Positions 10,950-23,129 of a stretch of DNA of 64,000 nt are shown here, piece by piece. The notes beneath the pieces were generated by a model. It saw only the letters and a program-made list of their open reading frames with translations, did not search any database and was not told where the DNA came from. Source of the DNA: Gloeophyllum trabeum ATCC 11539 (lineage: Eukaryota > Basidiomycota > Agaricomycetes > Gloeophyllales > Gloeophyllaceae); assembly GCF_000344685.1 (NCBI RefSeq), contig NW_006920411.1, positions 1,699,722 to 1,763,721 on the forward strand, read 5' to 3'. Numbering within the stretch: position 1 is the first letter of the stretch; each line of letters opens with the position of its first letter. The position numbers and the translations under genes are program-made.

Positions 10950-13084
10950 GACCGGATTGTATGGTACGCGACGGACTCGGAGACTCCCTTTAACCTTTTT
11001 AAGATACTTGTAGCAAGCTCATATGCCAGTGGCAGTTATACCATGGGCGTGGTGAAATAGATATATAACTGAGTTTGACATAAGCCTCATATGATCGTCT
11101 TGGCCATATAGACTGCTCCCTCGCTATACACGCTCTGGACCTTGTTGTTGAAACGCTCTGGGCCGATGTCGATCGCGCGATCGGCTTGATCGAGAAGGAA
11201 GCGTAGTGGCGGTGCGGGATTGCATACCAGTGAGAGACCAACCCGCGAGAGATGCGATGTACTATCTGTGGACGCCCCTCTTTCTCCTCGAACGCCCCGG
11301 CGTCTTTCTGTCTAAGCTATGTGTGCATGTATGTCTAGCACTCGAAGAAGATTGGCCTGCGGCGCAGGTAATGATTGGCAGATCCTGGTTTATGATCGTG
11401 ACTGCGCAGGAGGAATTGCGCTGCAGGCTCCAAAATTCAGTAAAATAAGACCCTTACAGCAGCGGTCTGTTGTAATTGGCCGCAGAAAGACCTGAGGAGT
11501 CATGATTCTGAAAAAGATGAACTCGGTCAATGTTAACTACGAAGCTGCTGCTTGCCACAACGTTACGTTCCAATGTACACCAGCTCACTTTGGTGTATCC
11601 ACTGCAGCATGACTCAGAACCTGATAGAATCCTTCGCCTGACTCGAATGATGTCTCGCTCAACTCGTGCAGCCTGAGTGATCTCGGGGCCTTGGGGTGAA
11701 GCGATGGTGCCGTAAGGTGGGGCCCAATATTTCAGGCCGTATGGCTTCCGCGAACAGATATAAAGCCCCATGTTTTCCAAGAGACAGAAGGACTCAAGCG
11801 AACCGTCCGAGGCATTGATGTCGCTCAGCGGAAGGACTGATTCCTGCTGCTGGATCCCGTGCCACAGCAAAAGGCGGCAAGTACGGCTCCATTGCCCCAC
11901 ACATGACCGCATGGCGCACCCAAACAGGTCGCTAATGGCCTTGGAAAGGCTGCCCTCCAGGCGTCTCTGCACTATTTCTGGTGAAGTTGGTACTTTTCGG
12001 CTTTGGAGCAGCATCTGAGAGTAAAGATCGAAACTTCCGCCGTCGTCTGGCAGCTAGCTGCGAACGATACCGGTTATCCAGCCACACGATATAGGCCATC
12101 CAACCAAGCTCTTTACACTGGCTAGTGGGTGCACTATTGAATACGACGATACGTGCAACATATGGAGCAACGCCGTCGTTCTGTTCTTTGGCGCGTTTAG
12201 CGTCCCGGGCGCTTCATACATATCGTCCCTCTCTGTTTGAGCCCGACATTCATTTCGTCTCCATCACCCTTCCTGGATGGGGTCGCACACCGCAAATTCA
12301 CCTGAGCTGTATCCTGCACAGTTGCGCAGAGACATCACCACCCTCCTCGACCACTTCCATTCTCCAAATACTACAGATCTACTTCACCTCTATGTTGCTG
12401 AGGATATTTTGGTACATTCGCGGTGCAGATATGGCGCACTGTACGACCTTTTTCCGCTTGAACGAGACATAAGGGGGCTCCTGCTCCTCACCGGTGCCTC
12501 ATCCCGCTCTCTCCTTTCCGATGCCACAAGTCATACAACCACAATTGACTTAGCTGGCAGCCCTATATTACCATAGGCCCGCTTATGCACGCCATTCCGT
12601 TCAACCTCCCGTTGAGATTCCTCAAATTGATCTTTAGCCTAGGGTGCGGCTCAAGCTGACCAGCGTGAAGGCGGCGGAAAACGGGCTACGCGAGCAAGTC
12701 TCCGACGACTTAGCGAGGAAGAGTGTGCGGCCTACGCGAGCTGGAGAGGCAGTTGGCGGAGAACATGATGCAGAGTGTGGCTTACTCGTGGGAGGCATGC
12801 ATGCACACGGCGGATGTCTTGCACTCTGATTGGGGTACGTTTCGAAGGGCCGCCGAGTTGTCGAGCGGTTCTGCCTTGACGAGATCTGCGCCGAATTCTC
12901 GGACATGCCCAACGACGTCTAGTTTATTGATTGAGCAGGTTGGCTTGCCTTTTGTATAATAATTGCAAATGAATGTGACAAATCAAGGTGTATTTCGCTA
13001 GACAAATCGATGACATGACTTTTAACAGGAAACGCAGAATAAAAAGCAAACAGCAGCAATAGAGAGAATATAAGCACTGCACAA
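10950..13084. other. gene-poor interval with decayed coding traces
   Basis: No intact gene is visible. A short frame near 11111-11208 (LDLVVETLWADVDRAIG) and the pieces at 12277-12919 look like protein remnants. A 186-codon minus frame at 11454-12014 has no family features and unusual composition, so I do not call it. The stretch 12940-13084 is the AT-rich 3' flank of CDT1. Confidence 0.5.
12277..12919 (+). pseudogene. possible decayed gene, unknown product
   Basis: From an ATG at 12277 a 99-codon frame contains LRRDITTLLDHFHSPNTTDL and ends at 12576. Beyond it, coiled-coil-like text continues in changing frames: KLTSVKAAENGLREQVSDDL (12647 on), then after a one-base shift near 12722 LRELERQLAENMMQSVAYSW, then in a third frame FCLDEICAEFSDMPNDV to a stop at about 12919. 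A TAG lies in frame just before the first coiled-coil segment. The order suggests one former gene broken by two shifts and a nonsense codon, or an intron-rich gene I cannot splice. Family not recognised. Confidence 0.3.
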
Positions 13085-15067
13085 TTAATCAAGAAGCTCC
13101 AGTTCCCTCCGGATCCTCTCTCTGACCTCCCGAAGCCCACCACCTTCCCATTTGATAGTCCTCGGACTCCTCGTAGTAACCTCCCGGGCGCTTTCGTGCT
13201 TCTGGCGCACCCTCCCTGGACTGGCAATCAAGCTAACGCTGGGTCCTCTGTTCTTAGACGGAGTGGACATAACAGTGTCCTCTTGGTCTCTCTCCGCAGG
13301 ATTAGCAGTGTTGCCTGCAGGCATTTCTAGCCATTCTTGGCCACCCACGTCAAGTCGTTTCAGGAAGAAAGGACAGAGTTTTACGAGGAGTTCGACAGAC
13401 TCGGACGCTTCCGCGGCGGATATCGGCACGGGAGACGATTTCAGGACTGCCGTTGATACTTCGGCGAACGGGAGAGCACGTCGCTTGCGAGGAGTCAGCG
13501 TTGTCGATGTTGAACCCACTGGAGAAGAGAATAGCCTGTTGGGGCGTAAGTCAGTATAGGGTCGGGACGTATGAGTAACCCCCCACATCCAGACACTTTC
13601 AGCCACGCCGCCTAGTCTGCCTAGCAAGCATCTCCTCCTCGTCTCCTCTTGTGTCATCTTCAGCAACTGGTCCTTCGTCATCTTACTGCCTCCCTTGATG
13701 GAGCCTTTCCCCATTAATGGCTTGGCAGGTGATTCCGTCAATGACTTCTGTCGTATTCTCTCATAGAGGGCTTGTCGGCGGGATGTGCTAGGAGTCGGCG
13801 GAGCCGTTTCGGAATCAGAACCTGTTTGCTTTCGGGGCGTAGATGGTAGCAAATCATAGGCTGTGAAGGCAGGGCGCTCGGGCGAAACGGAAGGCGTCCG
13901 AGGAGTTAGCAGTGACGACGCTGAACTGCGCCCTCTCCCACTAGAGGACGGCGTCTGTGGAAACAGCACATTGTTCTTTGACTTCGATGAGGGAGTGATC
14001 GGAGGGAACGGCAGAGCAAAACCATCCGATAGACTGGGGCCGGCACGTTTACTAGGGGTTTTCTTGGGCGACTTCGATCGAGACGGTGATTCTGGAGTTT
14101 GCAGAACGGTAAGGGAGGACGGCGACTTGGGGGAAGCAGAAGCTAGAAGGCGAGTTAGGGAAGATGGCCTGTTTTGCGGGGCTATCTCCGGCAGATCGGC
14201 CAGCGGTAAGTGAGGCACTGGGGTCGTGTCTGGATGAAGCTGCGGATATCGCAGGTGAACACGCTGTCAATAATAAGCCACACATGACTATGATGGGGAA
14301 CGTACCTCGATCCAGCGCTGAAGCTTAGTGCGGACCTCTTCTCGCCTAGTTTCTCCGGCTGCGGTCCACCTTGCGACTGCCGCCATACCTCCACCCATAT
14401 CCTTGTCTATATCCATCTCCACTTCGATGCCTATCCCGTATGCAGGCACGCGTTTCTTCGAGCCTTTAGGTAAATGCATGCAAGATGAGATCACAAACCC
14501 CATAGATCCTCTCGTCCAGTCCTTGGATGACGATGACGATGAAGCTGCGTTGCTGTCAAGGAAAGGATTGTCGTCACCATCTTCACCCCTAGACTTCCCT
14601 GCGGATTTCTTATCCTGTAAGCGCTCCCCGTCCCATTCCCAGAGCCAGCATAGCCTTCGTAGGTCATCCAGGCTAAATGACCTGGAGAAGCCGGAGTAAG
14701 TGGTTAGAGATAGATGGTTGAGTACGTTGGGAATAACGCCAGTATCTGAGGAGGGAGAGACTGCGCATGTCGCCAAGGCATGTGAAAGGGCATGCTGCAA
14801 AGCGGTGTGGATCTCATACAGCCGTGAAAGGTGACCGGGCAGCTGGATCGTTTTATCCTTAGGTCGTCTGACAGTCCGCGGAGGTGTTAAGGGACTTTGA
14901 GCAGCATTATACCATAGAAATAATTAGGGCAAAGCCAAAGAGTAAGCTAGGCAAACGTACGCGGTCCGAACTTTCTTTGGTGTAATGATGGCATCGTCCG
15001 AGTCGTCTTCCGGAGGACATCGCTTCTTCCTGGGCGATACTCGAAGCGCGGTGTAGAGATCAGACAT
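13085..15067 (-). CDS. CDT1: DNA replication licensing factor Cdt1-like
   Basis: Three exons (15067-14961, 14894-14306, 14239-13085) give about 616 residues. The N-terminus is basic (LRVSPRKKR). It is followed by the conserved helical block [20 protein letters not shown] and [13 protein letters not shown] ... [15 protein letters not shown], the winged-helix region of Cdt1 that binds geminin in animals. A long Ser/Pro-rich linker has many SP/TP sites (possible CDK targets). The C-terminal winged helix that binds MCM includes [42 protein letters not shown] and [13 protein letters not shown], ending in [17 protein letters not shown]. Cdt1 loads Mcm2-7 on origins with ORC and Cdc6. A short intron may exist inside exon 3 near 13556-13605 but I could not fix it in phase. 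It diverges from the CCCH gene at 15788. Confidence 0.8.
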
Positions 15068-15787
15068 CTTCCACTGATACACTCGCAGATGCCTGTAAGT
15101 GGGGTCGCGCTTAAGGGGGTATCGCCGTTGTCGCGGTCGACGTGCACGTTCAAGCGTGCTGTGGCGGAACCAGACGCGTCGCCACTCGTCGCGTGATTAA
15201 CGCGTCCACGTAATGTCTTCCCACGCTTTGCACGCCTTTGCCACGCTTTCGCTTCTCTTGGATATCCAGTGGCCGTCCTCACCGCACTTCGAGGGTATCG
15301 CTAGATCCGAGTGTCTATATGATACCTGCGTGTGCTGCCCTCAAATGGGTACGGATCCAAGACGCCAGTCTCAACGCAGCATGCCAAGGGACTCTTCTCC
15401 TTTCACTCGGTGCCCAAGATCCCGGCTGACAGGCTTCCGGGGTACAAAGGCTGTTGATCGTCGTGGTCAGTAGCTCGTGAAGAAATGCAAGATCACTGAA
15501 GCCTCGCTTCCGACGTAGTGATCACGCCTGTCCATATCGCAGGGGAGGGACCTCCTTCGCACGCTTTGCACGTTTACACAGCTTTGGAATGCAACGGAGT
15601 ATGGTTCTACGCGTTTTGACCGATACAGATTAGATCTCAGACTTGTGGCCACAGAACCGCAGCCGGATGTATGCGTGCCCCACGCCGCTGCCACGATGGA
15701 TGAAAGAGTATATAGGTTGCTTTGTCCTTCGGGTTTCATTACCTTTGCGATACCACTCTGCAACTAAGCACACGTTTCTCTACACCC
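15068..15787. other. shared upstream region of CDT1 and CCCH gene A
   Basis: 720 bases between divergent starts. The rightward TATA box lies at 15709-15714. Several CG-containing motifs (ACGCGT, CACGCTTTGC) are present near 15200-15240; ACGCGT matches the MluI cell-cycle box known from yeast, which would suit CDT1, but this is only a suggestion. No gene recognised. Confidence 0.45.
15709..15714 (+). promoter_or_regulatory. TATA box of CCCH gene A
   Basis: TATATA 74 bases before the start codon at 15788, in the right orientation and range. Confidence 0.5.
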
Positions 15788-17865
15788 ATGGCTGACTTTC
15801 TAAGTGTTGTCCCCGAAGTATGCTCAACTTACGAGTCTCGGCAGTTTGTGGTGTGAGTTTTCACTCTGCACCTTCTCCGTGCATTCATTGATCACAGACG
15901 CAACCAAGGGATAAACACCTCACTCAAATTCGAAGTGCGTTCACAGCTTTCTTCGTAAATCTCGTCGACTCAACGTATTCTACTGTAGATGAGTTTGTGA
16001 GCCTCTACGCAAGGGAGACCGAATATCGTCAACGCGTAGAAGAACTTACAAGAGATCGGGATGCATTCAAAGTTCTGTATAATTCTGCTGAGAAGAGCAA
16101 AGAGGAGATGATGTCGAGGCTCATTGCCGACAAGAAACAAGCTGAAAGGGAGAAGGTTGAACTCAACAATCAGATAATGACTCTACGCGTGAGTGGCGAT
16201 TTATCGTATTCATGATCTGGCAAATACTCACTCTGCTCCAGGGCTTGGAGAACCGCGTGGTTTGTCTCATTGACGGCGATGGCACCATCTTCGCACCTAG
16301 CCTCCTCGCTCAAGGCCGGGAAGGCGGCCGTGCAGCTGCGAGACAGCTGACGGAATCGATTCACAAATATTTGTCGGAATTAAACCAGTTCCACGAAGCT
16401 CAGCTCTGGGTCTATGTATTTTTCAACAAGTCTGGATTGTTGGGGACCTTGCAGCGGGTCGGCCTCCGCGACGAGGCTCAGAGTTTTGAAGAGTTCATGA
16501 TAGGATTTAACCAAGCTGGCGAACGATTCCTCATGGTCGATGTCGGAAACGCCAAAGAAGCCGCCGACGCCAAGATCAGAGGTCAGTTTCGCCCTCACCA
16601 AGTGTCCTGAATGCCTAACGTATTCCTCTGCAGTATATCTCGAAGACAACATCCGTATGCCCCAGACATGGAAACTGATTTTCGGAGGTGAGCCCCTAGA
16701 ACCGTTTCGCTCATGGCTATCTTTTGACGGCTACATACCGGAAGGCTGTCACGATAATGGATATGTTACGAGCCTTGCTAGCGCAATGACCGCGGGCTTT
16801 CGCGAAAAGTTGATATTGCTGCCTGGATATACAGAAATGGCCGCGGGCATTGAGGAGTTACGCTTGCCTGCGATCAAGGTGCCCGACCTCTTTATGACAG
16901 ATAAGATGCGTTGTGGCCGCTCGCCATCACCACCGGGAGCCAACCCGGCACGCTCGCCATCTCCGCCTTTGAACAACACCGCAAACACCCCGTCCGAGCC
17001 GCCCGGTCTACCGAGCCTCAACGCAGCAGCGGCAGTCTTCGTATCGTCGCTGGCCGTCGCGACGTCCGTTCCACTGCCAGAAGACACGGACGACGTTGCC
17101 GGTACCGTGGCCGAACCGAGCAAAGAGATCGCAACAGCCGAAGTACCTGCGATTGGACGTCCGCCGCTGCCGAGCTACAAGTCCGCCCTGCAGAGCGTTC
17201 AGACCTTCGGAAGTCGACCTTCTACTCCCGATTTGGATCCGGTCGGGAGTAGTGGCTCAAGCGATTCCGGGTTGTCCAGTGCCTCCAAGGCCAACCCCAG
17301 GCGTTCCTCGACGTTGTCAGCGGGCAGACGTGTTAACTCCAATATTGTGAGTGTCCTGATTCAGTAGAAGTTGCCTTTCACTAAATCATCCACTATCCCA
17401 GCCGTTGTCTAAGCGTGAGTCTCATCTCTTCGCTACCCAAAATAAAGATATGTTTGATGCTGAGGCCTCTTCGCTTTCCAGACGATCCTCCTCCCTGCAC
17501 TCTGTTCTACCTCGCGTCTTGCAAGTACGGCGCGAACTGTATTTACGCTCATGACTACCTTCTCGAGGACGAGCATTATGCTACCATGCGGCAGAATGCG
17601 AAGAAATCGCCGTGCCCCGCAGTGAACAGGAGTGAGTGTTGAATTTATCACATGGCACTGGAGCTTTCATTGAATCAGCTATTAGATGAAATATGCACCT
17701 TTGGGGATGATTGTCTCTACGGCCACAAATGCCCAATGGCGCCGAGATGTCACTTCTTAAAGCAAGGCAATTGCAAGTTCACAGGAGGTACGACTCTATT
17801 ACGATGCTGCTGAATTCCCACCTGATTCCTTTACGTTCGCAGCGGGTATGCACCGCGATGTCTGA
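15788..17865 (+). CDS. CCCH zinc-finger protein with coiled coil and IDGDG domain (gene A of tandem pair)
   Basis: Ten exons (15788-15817, 15898-15934, 15989-16188, 16242-16581, 16634-16687, 16745-17346, 17402-17414, 17482-17631, 17686-17787, 17843-17865) splice to 516 residues. Order: a charged coiled coil (about residues 20-85), a domain beginning VVCLIDGDGTIFAPSLLAQG with GGRAAARQL, YVFFNKSGL and LMVDVGNAKEAAD..I, then CHDNGY and IEELRLPAIKVPDLF (about 90-315), a Ser/Pro-rich linker, and three C-terminal zinc-finger units. The first is C-x7-C-x5-C-x3-H (CTLFYLASCKYGANCIYAH), the second C-x8-C-x5-C-x3-H, the third a shorter CHFLKQGNC...H. The architecture matches fungal proteins with a domain of unknown function (I believe DUF7923) plus CCCH fingers. 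The Asp-rich strand resembles PIN/NYN nucleases, so RNA binding and perhaps cleavage is an inference. Gene B follows 486 bases downstream. Confidence 0.82.
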
Positions 17866-18350
17866 AGGATTCGGGTGTTCTCTGTTGAACAAATGTCTAT
17901 GTATTCTGATTTGTAGTATGCTTCATGTGAGTTGAATATGATTGCCGCTGCATTCTTCTATGCGATACAGTCTCGGATGACACTCGGAGTCCTGTCCGCG
18001 CCACCCGCACGGGTCAGGGCGCCTCGTTGCACTATCTCCCACACCATCAACAGGCCTGGACTTCATTACATGGAAGCACGAACTGATGCCAGACGGGGTT
18101 TCTGGCGCGAGGCTATAGATCTGTCCTTGTCCTCGTGAGATTTAGAAGTGGTCTATATTTGCTTGTATGCTCGTCGACAGCACTTGGATGTCTGTTCTCC
18201 GCCTGCGGTTCCCTTCCTTGGCTAGGAAGCCCCGGGAGTCTAGCTCGGCGCAATCCCCAGCGTTGACATTAAACTGCGAGGCGGATTCGAGGGCCTTAGT
18301 CCCTCCCCCTTCACCCTCCCTCGCCACTTAACATCGTTTTATTAGCCGCT
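17866..18350. other. spacer between tandem CCCH genes
   Basis: 485 bases holding the end of gene A and the promoter of gene B. A short open frame at 17932-18138 shows nothing recognisable and is probably chance. Confidence 0.5.
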
Positions 18351-20203
18351 ATGGCGTCGACGTCCTCTGTAGAGGCAACAAAGCAGCTCTGGTGGGTGAA
18401 GGGATAACTGATGATCTAGTTCAGTACAACTAACCTCTGAATGGTAACAGGGATGACACTCTGGCAAGACTACTCAGTATGTACAGCTGTCTTCTGTGCC
18501 CGTCCTGTATTCAACATGGCGTTCTACCGACGCAGACCTTTCGACCGCGACGGTCACTCGAAACACTGAACTCCAAGCAAGACTTAACGAGGCCGAATTA
18601 GAGCTATCCGTTTGGAAGCAGGCTCATTCTGCTGCGCTTGATTCAGCAGAGCGAGATAGAAAAGCTCACATGCTTCATGTTGCGACTCTCAACTCGCAAA
18701 TTGCCTCTTTACAGGAAATTGGCGTACGTCATGTCAGGAGCTACCCTCTCTTCGTTGCGCTCAACCGTTGCTCAGACACAAAGCCCACTTATGCTGTGCA
18801 TCATCGATGGTGACGGCAATATCTTCAGTCCAAATCTCTTGACGCAGGGCGTCCAAGGAGGTCGTCAAGCGGCCCAAGAATTGACAAGAGGTATTGCTGG
18901 ATACATCCAGGACCACGACCTTCCGGTAGGCACCAGTGTCGTATTCTCGGTCGTTGTATTCTTCAACAGGAAAGGCCTCCTGGACACTCTGGTCAGCCAC
19001 GGTATCTGTACCACAGAGCAATTCGAAGCGTTTTTTCTGGGTTTCGGCCAGGCGTCTCCTCGTTTTTGGACGGTAGACGTAGGGATTGGTAGAGAACCGG
19101 CGGACACCAAGATCAAAGGTATCTCCCCTCTCAGCACACTCGTTTGAGACGAAGATTGACTTGTGTCTCAGATTATTTGCAAACGTATGGACGTTTCCCG
19201 CAAACCTTGAGGATAATCTTCGGAGGTGAGTTGAATTGAATACCCATTCTCCAGCTTGCATGGAAGATAAACCTCTCTAAGGCGGGCACGACAATGCCTA
19301 TATGCCGACATTAACCGCGATGGAAAACGAACAGCTCCTGGGAAAGGTTGTTATCTTACAAGGGTGCGACGATCTCGCGTCCGAGATCAGGTCGTTGGAT
19401 TTGCCAATTTTGCGGATCGACGGCTTATTTATGGAGCATAAACTCTCCTCTGCTTCCAAGAAGCCTGGGCCCATCCCCCTTGGTGGTCTCTGGTCGATCA
19501 CAACCAATGGTGGACTCCTGAGTCCCCGCTCGCCTCCAGTTTGCTCCCCTTCCGAGCTTGATGGGAGGTTTATAGATCCTAGCAGGGTCAGTCATTCTGT
19601 ATACTCTGGTGTCCTGGTAGACGCTAAGCTCTGGGATTCTCAGCCGTTGCACAAACGTTTGTATCAGGACCCTGGCACCGCAGACGTTCTGCTGATGCCT
19701 TATCAGAATCCCCTCCCCCATGCAATGAACACTACCTGATGTCTTGCAGCAAAGGAGTGCGTATCCCTTCCGGAATGAATGGATGCGGGACTTATCAAGG
19801 ATGTATCTAGGGATCGTGCAAATACTCACATGATTACATTTTAACGCCAGACCAGCTGGGAGCGTTGGCGAGGAATGCAAAGAAGGCTCCTTGCAATTAT
19901 CTGAAAAATGGTATGTGGAGACATTATTTGCTATGATGGCTTATTCTAATTGTGCACGTAGGCTTGACCTGCCCTCACGGTGACAGATGCTGTTGGGGTC
20001 ACAAGTGTCCCAATGGGCCATCGTGAATATCGTTCTCCTCGGTTCTTGCTGACAAACAGCACTAAATTGAACCATAGATGTTTCCACCTAAGCAAGGGCA
20101 AATGCTGGTTTAAAGGCGGTGAGGCTTGGTTCTAGCCTTGTCGGGACATTCTGTCTGTTCTGACCCGTACTCGCTAGACGCCATGCACTCCCCGGTAGAC
20201 TAA
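18351..20203 (+). CDS. CCCH zinc-finger protein with coiled coil and IDGDG domain (gene B of tandem pair)
   Basis: Eleven exons (18351-18391, 18451-18476, 18536-18723, 18776-19118, 19172-19225, 19282-19656, 19707-19756, 19811-19910, 19962-20022, 20078-20118, 20178-20203) splice to 434 residues. Same order as gene A: coiled coil (LQARLNEAELELSVWKQAHS), LMLCIIDGDGNIFSPNLLTQ with GGRQAAQEL, VVFFNRKGLLDTL, FWTVDVGIGREPADTKIK, HDNAY, then three CCCH units (CNEHYLMSC..C..H, CNYLKNGLTCPHGDRCCWGH, CFHLSKGKCWFKGDAMH). Intron positions match gene A after DTKIK/DAKIR, inside IFGG and between finger pairs, which shows a tandem duplication. The linker is shorter and its sequence has diverged, so the two may have different targets. 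The splice sites gtttgt (19657) and gtgaat (20023) are weak. Confidence 0.8.
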
Positions 20204-20531
20204 TGTACGACTTCGTTCTCCTTGACAGTGGTGCGGGTCATGTTTGTAGAGGGAGGATTAAGTGATTTGTAAACTGCGCACATGGACCTTCAGCTTGTAT
20301 CAAGCCCTTTTTGCTAGAGTTCAAAGTATTAAGTATGGTTTCAATTCCTGGCGGTCAGTCGGCGCCACCGAGGCCGTATGCAGTAATAGCGATACCAAAT
20401 CGGCATGGTCAGGCGTGCGAAATCGATCATTAAAGGGTGTGGCGGTCCCGGCCATTGCTATGCAGCCCTCGACCCAAACACTTACAACTTGCATACCCTT
20501 CCTTCCTTCAGCGCCCTAAATATCCTTCAGC
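20204..20531. other. intergenic, upstream of Rho-GDI
   Basis: 328 bases; promoter of the Rho-GDI gene. No coding feature recognised. Confidence 0.5.
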
Positions 20532-21520
20532 ATGTCTGCCGTCAGTTACTATCACTCTGCTTTGGTATGCAACGTCTGACGTCGACTGTGTAGCAAGACG
20601 ATCATGAAGATCTCGCTCCCTCCTCAACACCAGGCGTGTAGCGATCCCTTAGCTTCCATACCGTCGCGTACTGATCACGCGCTCGCTGCACAGGCTACAA
20701 GCCTGCGGGACCCGCCAAATCAACCGACGAGTATGCGAAAATGGATGCCGAGGATGAGAGCTTAGCGCGATGGAAAGCTAGTCTCGGTATCGTCCCAGGG
20801 GCAACCGGAGGTAATGCGTCTGGACCTAAAGTGCGCACTGGTCATATAATGAACGCAGACCAATCAATGAACTCTTGTGTTTCGGTCAGGTAACCGTGCT
20901 CACCTTGGAGCTGGTTTCTCCGTCTATGCCTCCCGGCAAGAGGCTGCACCTCAACCTCCAGGACCAGGCACAATTGCAAGAATTCAAGAAGAATCCCGTC
21001 ACAATCAAGGAAGGCGTGGAATACAAGTGAGATTTCTTCAAGGCTGCCTGCTGTTTCCATGTCTGAAACCCCGCTAGTGTCCGGATAACTTTCAAAGTTA
21101 ACCACTCCATCATCTCTGTGCGTTCTCGGACCGCTGGGTCTACCTTCTCGAGTTACTGACAAGCCTGCAGGGTGTGCGCTACATACAAGTTGTGAAGCGG
21201 GCTGGCGTGAGAGGTGAGGATGCAATGTTCGCTTCAATTGCAGCTCTTAATGTACGCCGTCCCAGTGGACAAGATGGAACAGATGTTGGGCTCGTACGGT
21301 CCCCATCCTAAGGGTGAGCCGTACACCAAGAACTTCGACACTGAGGAATCGCCCTCTGGTATGATCGCTCGCTCCGGCACATACAACGTGCGTAGCCGGG
21401 TTGTTGACGACGATGGTGAAGTATACGCAGGTATGCTTATCGTAAATGTCTTTGACTACGCATGATACTTATCACAACACAGATTGGGAGTGGTGCTTCA
21501 AGCTAGGGAAGGAGTGGTGA
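20532..21520 (+). CDS. RDI1: Rho GDP-dissociation inhibitor
   Basis: Binds prenylated Rho GTPases (Cdc42, Rho1) in the GDP form and shuttles them between membrane and cytosol. About 210 residues after removal of seven introns, the usual length. The N-terminal regulatory arm reads DEYAKMDAEDESLARWKASL and GIVPG, a family signature. The immunoglobulin-like fold follows: VTVLTLELVS, NPVTIKEGVEYNVRITFKVN, GVRYIQVVKRAGV, MLGSYGP, SGMIARSGTYNVRSRVVDDD and the end DWEWCFKLGKEW. Intron 2 seems to start with GC (AG/GCGTGT near 20627), because a GT two bases later would leave the frame; this one splice site deserves a check. Start is the only ATG giving a normal N-terminus. Identification is firm. Confidence 0.92.
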
Positions 21521-21715
21521 TTTTGTTTTTGCTTTTTGACAATCCGATCCCATATTTTGCATTATCTGGTATTTCGGGCTCGAGTCCGTCAGGATCCCAT
21601 TCATATGTATTATCGGAATAAAGATACAATTTATTTGATCACATGAAATGGAGGTCATCTGAGTTTCCGTCCCAGGCCATCGGGTTTAGCGATGTCAGTA
21701 GCTTCGTAGCTGAGC

Positions 21716-23129
21716 ATGTTCCTCTTCACCGCAACGCGATGTATGCGTCTGGCCTGCCGCACACATGTTCTTTCTAGTCGCTATGTCTGGCACCGCTTTC
21801 CCGAACCTAAGGGCGCTGTTCCTAGGATCGCTTGCTTAGGGCCTCGGTCTTTGTCTGGTACCAGCTCGAAGGCCATCGCAGGCTCTGCGGAGGTTCAGGC
21901 GCAGGCACCCAAGCCAACATGGGTCGACCGCCTCCCACCAAAGATCCGACCATATTTGTATCTTACGCGTATTGACAAGCCCATAGGAACTTTGCTGCTG
22001 TTTTACCCGTGTGGTGTGTACTAGATTCCTTTGGCCGGTTGGTTATGTGTGATTTATCTCGAAGTTATGCACGATTGTACATGTCAACAGCCTGGTCCAT
22101 CACCATGGCCTCGTACGCGCTCCAGCTCCCTTTCACGACGCCTCTGAAATATATCAGTCTATTCGGACTTGGCGCTATAATTATGAGGGGAGCTGGCTGT
22201 ACAATAAACGACATGTGGGATAGAAATTTGGATAAAGCCGTGGGTGAGTGTATAGCATGCTGCGACATCGCAACAGACAACCTGAGGGTACGTGAAGCTA
22301 GAACAAAAGATAGACCTTTAGCCAGGGGTGATATCACGCCTGCTCAGGCTTTTGGTTTCCTGGGGCTCCAACTGAGTGGCGGACTCGCTGTCTTGACTCA
22401 GTTAAATTGGTACAGGTACGAAATGTATGCGCTTTTTCCACGAGAAAGGAAATAACGCTAGCAGTATACTTTTGGGAGCCTCTTCTCTTTCGGTTGTGAC
22501 CATCTACCCATTCATGAAGAGGATAACGGACTGGCCTCAAGCGGTACTAGGTATGTCTGTTATAGGTCCGGACGCCCGCGCGGAGGGTGACACTTACCTG
22601 CCATGCTTGAAGGACTGGCCTTCAATTGGGGGACACTGCTTGGTTGGTCCGCTGTGGCGGGCTCTTGTGACTGGTCCGTATGCCTCCCATTGTACGCGGG
22701 TGGTTTTGCCTGGACCTTGGTGTACGATACCATATACGCCCATCAGGTGAGCAGCAATCCGTGGGTTGCGATGTCGATGGGACCTGGCAAGACGTAGACA
22801 TCAACTAATCCCCTTCACAGGATAAAACGGACGACATCCACGTAGGTATCCGCTCTACAGCTCTCCTGTTTGGTCCCTATACTCGGCCGCTCTTGACTGG
22901 CCTTTCCCTGTGTTCTCTCTCGTTGATAACTTACGCCGGCTACCTGAATGCGCACGGGCCCTTATTTTATACCGGAGTAGGCTTGGCTGCTACTCAGTTG
23001 GCTTGCGTCCTATATCGGACAGACTTCGACAATAGGCCGAGTTGTTGGAAAGGCTTCGTTGGTTGTGGATGGGCGGGTTTCTGGGTATGGATGGGAGCGC
23101 TTGCTGACTATGCTATGTTGTTCGCGTGA
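21716..23129 (+). CDS. COQ2: 4-hydroxybenzoate polyprenyltransferase, mitochondrial
   Basis: Attaches the polyprenyl chain to 4-hydroxybenzoate in ubiquinone synthesis, in the mitochondrial inner membrane. Six exons. The first 60 residues are Arg/Ser/Ala-rich ([20 protein letters not shown]) as expected for a targeting sequence. [20 protein letters not shown] starts the core. The first Asp-rich prenyl diphosphate motif is NDMWDRNLD; it continues through KDRPLARG. The second is [13 protein letters not shown] with [12 protein letters not shown]. Around seven hydrophobic segments follow the UbiA pattern up to the C-terminus [11 protein letters not shown]. All key Asp residues are present. Introns: 22014-22088, about 22243-22288, 22417-22460, 22551-22611, 22747-22820. 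No lesion seen. Confidence 0.93.

Noticed and set aside
11454..12014. 186-codon minus-strand ORF
   Set aside because: No recognisable domain and it starts and ends in sequence without promoter or splice features; left as intergenic.
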